Positions 60,041 through 64,000 of a stretch of DNA of 64,000 bases are shown here, one piece after another (the stretch's first letter is position 1; each line of letters opens with the position of its first letter). The DNA is from Aaosphaeria pasadenensis (Eukaryota; Ascomycota; Dothideomycetes; Pleosporales): contig JAKLMB010000044.1 of NCBI GenBank assembly GCA_022813625.1, positions 1 through 64,000 on the forward strand. Reading direction: 5' to 3'. Made by a program: the position numbers and the translations under genes. Below the pieces are notes generated by a model that worked only from the letters and a program-made list of their open reading frames with translations, was not told the DNA's origin and searched no databases.

Positions 60041-60458
60041 TTCCGTCATTCACTGTTTATGGTGAGACGAATTTCTTTTGTTTTTCATATCATTTTATAT
60101 ACTAGATAATCTTGTAATATGCTTTGTACAGTATAAATGTCGGAGTCTTAGGTTTGATGGGTACTTTTCTATTTTGGCGTTGGTGGAAAATTGTTTTGGA
60201 GTTGCAGGAGTCTAGTGCCGTTATCAGTTTGTTCTCCTCTCCATAAGACATTAATTACCTTCATTACAAACATCGTTTGAAATTGACTCTTTTGTGATGA
60301 CTCTAATTCGCATTGATTGCACCATGTGTCTCGTTAATGTCTCCAAGGTGGTTTATTACATTTTTCATTAAGCATGATCCCGTCTAGCTACACACGTCCA
60401 TTTGTGTGATCAAAAGAACACGAAGGCAAAACATGTTGATCCTATATTTCTATATTCT
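60041..60458. other. Convergent 3' intergenic region
   Basis: About 420 bp between the stop codons of the NRPS (+) and RTA1-like copy 2 (-). It is AT-rich, with no gene seen; it presumably holds both 3' ends and polyadenylation signals. Confidence 0.6.
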
Positions 60459-61334
60459 CTATAATTCTACTGATACTTCAGGATCGCGAGCTTTGTTCTT
60501 TCTAGGTACAATGCCTCCAGGAAACCTCCAGGCGAACACAACCATTACGCCAAACATCAACACTGCATCGAAGACATACAAAGTCCATTCGTTCTTCAGC
60601 GGATAGCCATCATTTCCCATTATGTATTCAACAACGCGGAAGATGGACCTGATCATGATGAGAGCACTCACGATGTAGAGCATGACCATGGTGCTCGCCC
60701 AGGTAGAGGATGCTAGGGACGCGTGGGTTGGTTGACGGAGTAGTCGCTTATGGAAAATGGCCGCAGTGACAGCAAACAGTCCAAAAATCACAATCTGCAC
60801 GAACAAGCCGCCTAAAATGATCGACTCGCCGGTTTTCATGCTGTTACCAGTCACCATTACTCCTCCACCAGTGCCCTGGATGACGAAAGACATTATATCT
60901 CCACACACGAAGATTTTGGTAAGCCATCTTACGGGGACCACGGAGAGGGTTTCGGCATTGAGAGATCGGATAAGACGGCCGAGGACCATATATATGGATG
61001 CAGCAAAGAGAGCTGGGGCGACGAGGATGACAATGTTCTGGATGACGTATGGCATCAGTTGGTCGGTTTTATCTTTGGCTGCAGCGCGGGCACAGTAGCC
61101 GATCACTTCGACTATAAGGAAATCAGCAGCCATTGACCATACAATAAACAGTCGATACATACAGGTTCCACCAATTGCAAAAGCTATGCAGAAAAAGGCG
61201 CGTGTCTTGATGGTTCTCCAGATGATGTAACAGGTGCTGAGCGCGAAAAGCGCTGCGAAGAGTGCAGCAGCGGGTGTGGAAGGAATGTAGTTCCAGAGGT
61301 AATAAGAACCTCGGTAAGGTTTCAATACCGCCAT
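60459..61334 (-). CDS. RTA1-like seven-helix membrane protein, copy 2
   Basis: Exons 61334-61163 and 61111-60459 with a 51-bp GT-AG intron give 274 residues. The unspliced frame is open through the intron, but splicing restores the family motif GGTFEVIGYCARA, so the intron is real. Seven hydrophobic helices are visible, along with APALFAASIYMVLGR, a polar QGTGGG turn and FRVVEYI near the sixth helix, all typical of RTA1 proteins. The start at 61334 (MAVLKPYRG) is chosen because the open frame upstream lacks family-like sequence. It is divergent from the Zn2Cys6 gene over 340 bp and resembles copy 3 just to the right, in the same orientation, suggesting a local duplication. The inferred role is lipid or lipopeptide translocation or tolerance. 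Confidence 0.92.
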   Translation of the reverse strand: MAVLKPYRGSYYLWNYIPSTPAAALFAALFALSTCYIIWRTIKTRAFFCIAFAIGGTCMYRLFIVWSMAADFLIVEVIGYCARAAAKDKTDQLMPYVIQNIVILVAPALFAASIYMVLGRLIRSLNAETLSVVPVRWLTKIFVCGDIMSFVIQGTGGGVMVTGNSMKTGESIILGGLFVQIVIFGLFAVTAAIFHKRLLRQPTHASLASSTWASTMVMLYIVSALIMIRSIFRVVEYIMGNDGYPLKNEWTLYVFDAVLMFGVMVVFAWRFPGGIVPRKNKARDPEVSVEL

Positions 61335-61444
61335 GACCACAGTAGAAAGAACGAACCAAGGAGATGAGGTATGGAATGAGAAGTCGACAAAGGGCAGGGT
61401 CTGCTTTAATACTGCACACGGTATGTGTTTACAATGCATTTGCA

Positions 61445-61456
61445 TATACGCGTATA
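61445..61456. promoter_or_regulatory. Palindrome tatacgcgtata, copy 1
   Basis: Perfect 12-bp palindrome preceded by ca, giving 14 bp identical to the second copy 39 bp downstream. A degenerate third version (tatacacgtatt) lies near 61610. It could be an operator-like binding site for a dimeric regulator. Confidence 0.5.
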
Positions 61457-61462
61457 GATCAT

Positions 61463-61478
61463 CGGTCGGCCAATACCG
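61463..61478. promoter_or_regulatory. Inverted CGG triplets around CCAAT (zinc-cluster-type site)
   Basis: CGG occurs at 61463 and 61467 and CCG at 61476, giving CGG-N10-CCG and CGG-N6-CCG spacings, with CCAAT at 61470-61474. Zn2Cys6 dimers commonly bind inverted CGG triplets at fixed spacing. It sits between the two palindromes, in the promoter shared with the Zn2Cys6 gene itself. Confidence 0.4.
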
Positions 61479-61483
61479 GCTCA

Positions 61484-61495
61484 TATACGCGTATA
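61484..61495. promoter_or_regulatory. Palindrome tatacgcgtata, copy 2
   Basis: Exact repeat of the 12-bp palindrome at 61445-61456, also preceded by ca; the two are 39 bp apart start to start, close to four helical turns, so bound dimers would face the same side. Confidence 0.5.
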
Positions 61496-61674
61496 AGTAC
61501 ATTCGCGCTAAGAGATAGTCTTTGTCGCAACCTTGGCCGCTTTATTATACGAGTGCACCCTCCTTTGTATAACTATCATCAGCATGCCTGTGCCGGTCAT
61601 CATTTTCCTATACACGTATTCGACTTCCAAGATTTGCGCTGGAGGAGCCCGCCTGTTTGTCTGTATGCACGAAG

Positions 61675-62862
61675 ATGACCCCGAAAGCCTCGCCTGCGAG
61701 TACGAGCGGCACCAGCTCTAGACGTCGTCGCACCCACCACAAGTCCAGAAAGGGCTGCAAGGAGTGTAAGAAGCGGCATATCAAATGCGACGAAGGTTGG
61801 CCCCAATGTGCCAACTGCATCTCCTCGCAACGATGTTGCTCCTTCCAAGATTCACCTGACCACCGAACCGCCCCAGCAAGTCCTGCCGTGGGTGTAGGGA
61901 CTGGTACTGGCACACTAGGTTCCACTCTGCTTGAGGCTGGTACTTCTGAACTTCGTTTTGCTGCCATCCATCTCATGTGCCTGCACCACGCCGAGACTCA
62001 AATGAAGGATTACATGGCTCTAAATGGACCCGCCCAGCCAATTATCGATCTAGCCCTGCACAATGTCACCACGGCACCCTTCCTACTCGACCAACTACTT
62101 GCGCTTTCTGCATTGCATCTCTCAGTACAAGATACGAATATGATTGAGAAAGCTTATTACCATCAACAAGCTACCGAATTACAAACGCGTGCGCTGGAAC
62201 TCTTCAATCAAGCTGGAGAAGGAGGATGTAGCGATGAGAGTACTATTCCTGTCTTTGTCTTTGCATCCCTCCTTGGTATCCACGTTCTCCGCGAAACGCT
62301 CTCTAGTCTCCAAAAGGACCTGTCCGCCTTTGTGGAATCTTTCATCCATTACGTTCACCTTCACCGAGGAGTGCGCACTGTGATCTCCATTGACACGTGG
62401 CCGCTTATTCTTCAATCAGATCTCAAGCCTCTCTTATGTCTCCCAGTTTTGAGCGACGGCCTAGATAAGCAGACACAAGGACAAGAAACCCAGAAACTGA
62501 ACGAATTTCTCAGTGAATATAGTTCAGCACAGGATTCCATTAAGGCGTGTCAAAGTGCGCTCGAGCATGCCCAATGGATGCTGGATCTGTGCAGACAAAA
62601 TCCTGACCGAGAGGATGTTGGTGTGCACGCAACCATGGCTTGGCCGCTCTTGGTGCCTCAAGAATACATCGATGCTTTACACCAACACCGCCCAGAGGCT
62701 TTCGCAGTCCTTGCCTTTTACGCGGCAGCTTTGCACCGCTACCGAACATACTGGGTCTTCGGAGAAGCTGGCTCAGCTTTGCTCTCTGCAATCTTGAATA
62801 CCATTGGTTCGTTTTGGAGAGACAACTTGGGAGCTTCAATTGAAACACTGGTGATTGCGTAA
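61675..62862 (+). CDS. Zn(II)2Cys6 transcription factor
   Basis: A single exon gives 395 residues from the ATG at 61675; the open frame begins earlier at a TTG and that start is rejected. The N-terminal zinc cluster, residues about 25-55, has six cysteines in C-x2-C-x6-C-x8-C-x2-C-x6-C order (KGCKECKKRHIKCDE then CANC) preceded by a basic RRRR/HHKSRKG stretch. The rest is a helical fungal regulatory region without a clear DNA-contact coiled coil; the protein is on the short side for the class. It is nuclear and most likely the pathway-specific activator of the cluster. It shares a promoter with RTA1-like copy 2. It is unrelated to the ankyrin-bZIP type regulator (TOXE) known from the HC-toxin locus. 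Confidence 0.93.
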   Translation: MTPKASPASTSGTSSRRRRTHHKSRKGCKECKKRHIKCDEGWPQCANCISSQRCCSFQDSPDHRTAPASPAVGVGTGTGTLGSTLLEAGTSELRFAAIHLMCLHHAETQMKDYMALNGPAQPIIDLALHNVTTAPFLLDQLLALSALHLSVQDTNMIEKAYYHQQATELQTRALELFNQAGEGGCSDESTIPVFVFASLLGIHVLRETLSSLQKDLSAFVESFIHYVHLHRGVRTVISIDTWPLILQSDLKPLLCLPVLSDGLDKQTQGQETQKLNEFLSEYSSAQDSIKACQSALEHAQWMLDLCRQNPDREDVGVHATMAWPLLVPQEYIDALHQHRPEAFAVLAFYAAALHRYRTYWVFGEAGSALLSAILNTIGSFWRDNLGASIETLVIA

Positions 62863-63134
62863 TTGCTATTCATTCTAGATATCCTTTTCGCATCATGTTA
62901 TCAAGACAAGATCGGAGATTGCTAGGCGAGTATAAATCATCGACAAACGCAACGAAGAGAAGGGTTCTCTTCACGCCTGAGGCCACCGACAGGGCTGAGA
63001 AGAAGGAGCTTGAATGAAATTCGATTGTCTTAGTCTTTTATTGCTGGCCAACCGCTCCTTTGTCCTCCTCATGGCTAAGCTGCGAAACGTCTATGTACAG
63101 GTCGATGATGGAACTATACTGTTCCTCTGAAACC

Positions 63135-64000
63135 CTAGTAGACGGATCGATTGAACCTCGCACCTTTTGACAGGGGAATGTTGTCAGGGCCCAGGGCATC
63201 GTCGTTAGGTTCTGCCAAGTTATTGTACTTATGAAGAACCTCACCTGGATGATACACGGCAAATACCGCTGCTACGATCACCATCAGCGTTGCATCTAGT
63301 AGATATACATAAACCTCCTTTTTTAACAACGCGCCATCATTCCCTTGCGCGTACTCTATCATGCGGAATAGGGAGCGTATCATGATGAGCAGACTAGCGA
63401 GATACAAAATCCAGAGAAACCTGGCCCAAGGCGCTGCGATGGTAAGCGACTTCGAGGTTGGATTCTTTGAGATTCGTATGTGGAACATAACGGTTACGAC
63501 CATGAAGAACGCAAAGAACAACACCTGAATCCCGAGGCCAAGGAGGATAACGTTGTTTCCGAGTTTCTGGGAGCTTTCCGACTTGGCCGTTGCGAGGATA
63601 CCGCCGCCTAAAAGATCAGGTCAGCCTTTGCTTGAGTCTAAATGTCACTTTTGTGACATATGCGGTCATCTAGCATACCTCCGCTCTGGCCAAAAAAGGA
63701 TAATACGTCTCCAAGTAAAAAGAACTTCGTGAGCCATTTTGGCTTGATTATCGAATATGATCCCGCGTCAAGGAGACGAACTAGTCTTCCAAACACCATG
63801 TAAATAGAAGCAGCATAAAAGGTTGGGCCAAGCAACGTCAGTAGACTCTGCATGATGTACGGCATTAACGTCCAATCCGGCGACTGTCGAGCGGACACGG
63901 CGCGTGCGACGTATCCAACAACTTCGACTAGCGGTGTGCATTAGAATGTAGTAGTGAAAGGAGCACTCCTTCATTGCACGTACAGAGACAGCCAATGACA
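63135..64000 (-). CDS. RTA1-like membrane protein, copy 3, cut by the window edge
   Basis: The 3' part of a gene that starts beyond 64000. Visible exons are 64000-63984, 63927-63679 and 63607-63135, with GT-AG introns of 56 and 71 bp. Splicing gives IGCLFEVVGYVARA, then GPTFYAASIYMVFGRLVR, the QSGGGG turn and FRMIEYAQGNDG, closely parallel to copy 2. The first intron sits at the same place as the copy 2 intron (between GG/GC and FEV), which supports common descent; copy 3 has a further intron after the QSGG segment. The missing part should encode the first one or two helices. It lies downstream of the Zn2Cys6 gene in convergent orientation. The likely function is as for the other RTA1 copies. 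Confidence 0.88.

Larger units (their letters stand above)
61335..61674. promoter_or_regulatory. Bidirectional promoter of RTA1-like copy 2 and Zn2Cys6 regulator
   Basis: The 340 bp between the two ATGs carry two identical 12-bp palindromes (61445-61456 and 61484-61495) with inverted CGG triplets and a CCAAT word between them. This compact symmetrical layout is what an autoregulating dimeric zinc-cluster protein would use, which is inference. Confidence 0.55.

Noticed and set aside
61112..61162. Read-through of the RTA1 copy 2 intron as coding
   Set aside because: The stretch has no stop but has clean GT-AG ends, and its removal restores the conserved GGTFEVIGY motif.
61335..61502. Longer N-terminus of RTA1-like copy 2
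   Set aside because: The upstream part of the open frame overlaps the palindrome-bearing promoter and lacks family-like sequence; the ATG at 61334 gives a normal RTA1 start.
14974..62862. Locus is simply the HC-toxin or apicidin cluster
   Set aside because: NRPS layout is similar, but the regulator type, the ABC and RTA1 transporters and the lack of aminotransferase, racemase and MFS genes do not match those loci as known to me.

Overview
The window reads as nuclear DNA of a filamentous ascomycete (Pezizomycotina; a Dothideomycete would fit, but that is inference). The reasons are GT-AG introns of 50-101 bp in most genes, a TpA-rich block typical of repeat-induced point mutation (RIP), a Zn(II)2Cys6 regulator, RTA1-family membrane proteins, a split FAS1/FAS2-type fatty acid synthase and a very large non-ribosomal peptide synthetase (NRPS).

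Layout. Positions 1-14.9 kb hold no intact gene I can support. The first ~8 kb is a mosaic of AT-rich blocks and less mutated islands. In it, long reading frames are broken mainly by TAG/TAA, as expected from C-to-T change at CAG/CAA. From ~8.2 to 13.8 kb the DNA has normal GC but is a graveyard of frameshifted coding relics on both strands. One of them (8811-10127) carries what looks like the catalytic aspartate motif of a multisubunit RNA polymerase largest subunit, so this may be the relic of a large DNA virus, linear plasmid or similar multigene element. From 14.97 kb to the right end the DNA is clean coding sequence: FAS beta (-) and FAS alpha (-), a cytochrome P450 (+) divergent from FAS alpha, an ABCC-type ABC transporter (+), an RTA1-like protein (-), a 5175-residue four-module NRPS (+) without introns, a second RTA1-like protein (-), a Zn2Cys6 regulator (+), and a third RTA1-like gene (-) cut by the right edge.

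How the genes may work together. This is a biosynthetic gene cluster. The FAS pair should make a dedicated fatty acyl chain; its alpha subunit stops before the phosphopantetheinyl transferase domain that housekeeping FAS2 proteins carry. The P450 may oxidise the chain. The NRPS is A-T-E-C-A-T-C-A-T-C-A-T-E*-C. It starts with an adenylation domain, so a lipid cannot be attached by a starter condensation domain and would more likely enter as a lipid-side-chain amino acid. The terminal C domain suggests release by cyclisation, giving a cyclic tetrapeptide with one epimerised residue. This is the general logic of HC-toxin and apicidin, but the accessory set here differs: an ABC pump and three RTA1 proteins, with no aminotransferase, racemase or MFS pump in view. 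Export and self-protection would fall to the ABC transporter and the RTA1 proteins, and control to the Zn2Cys6 protein. Its shared promoter with the second RTA1 gene holds two identical 12-bp palindromes around inverted CGG triplets. The product and the right border of the cluster are not determined here.
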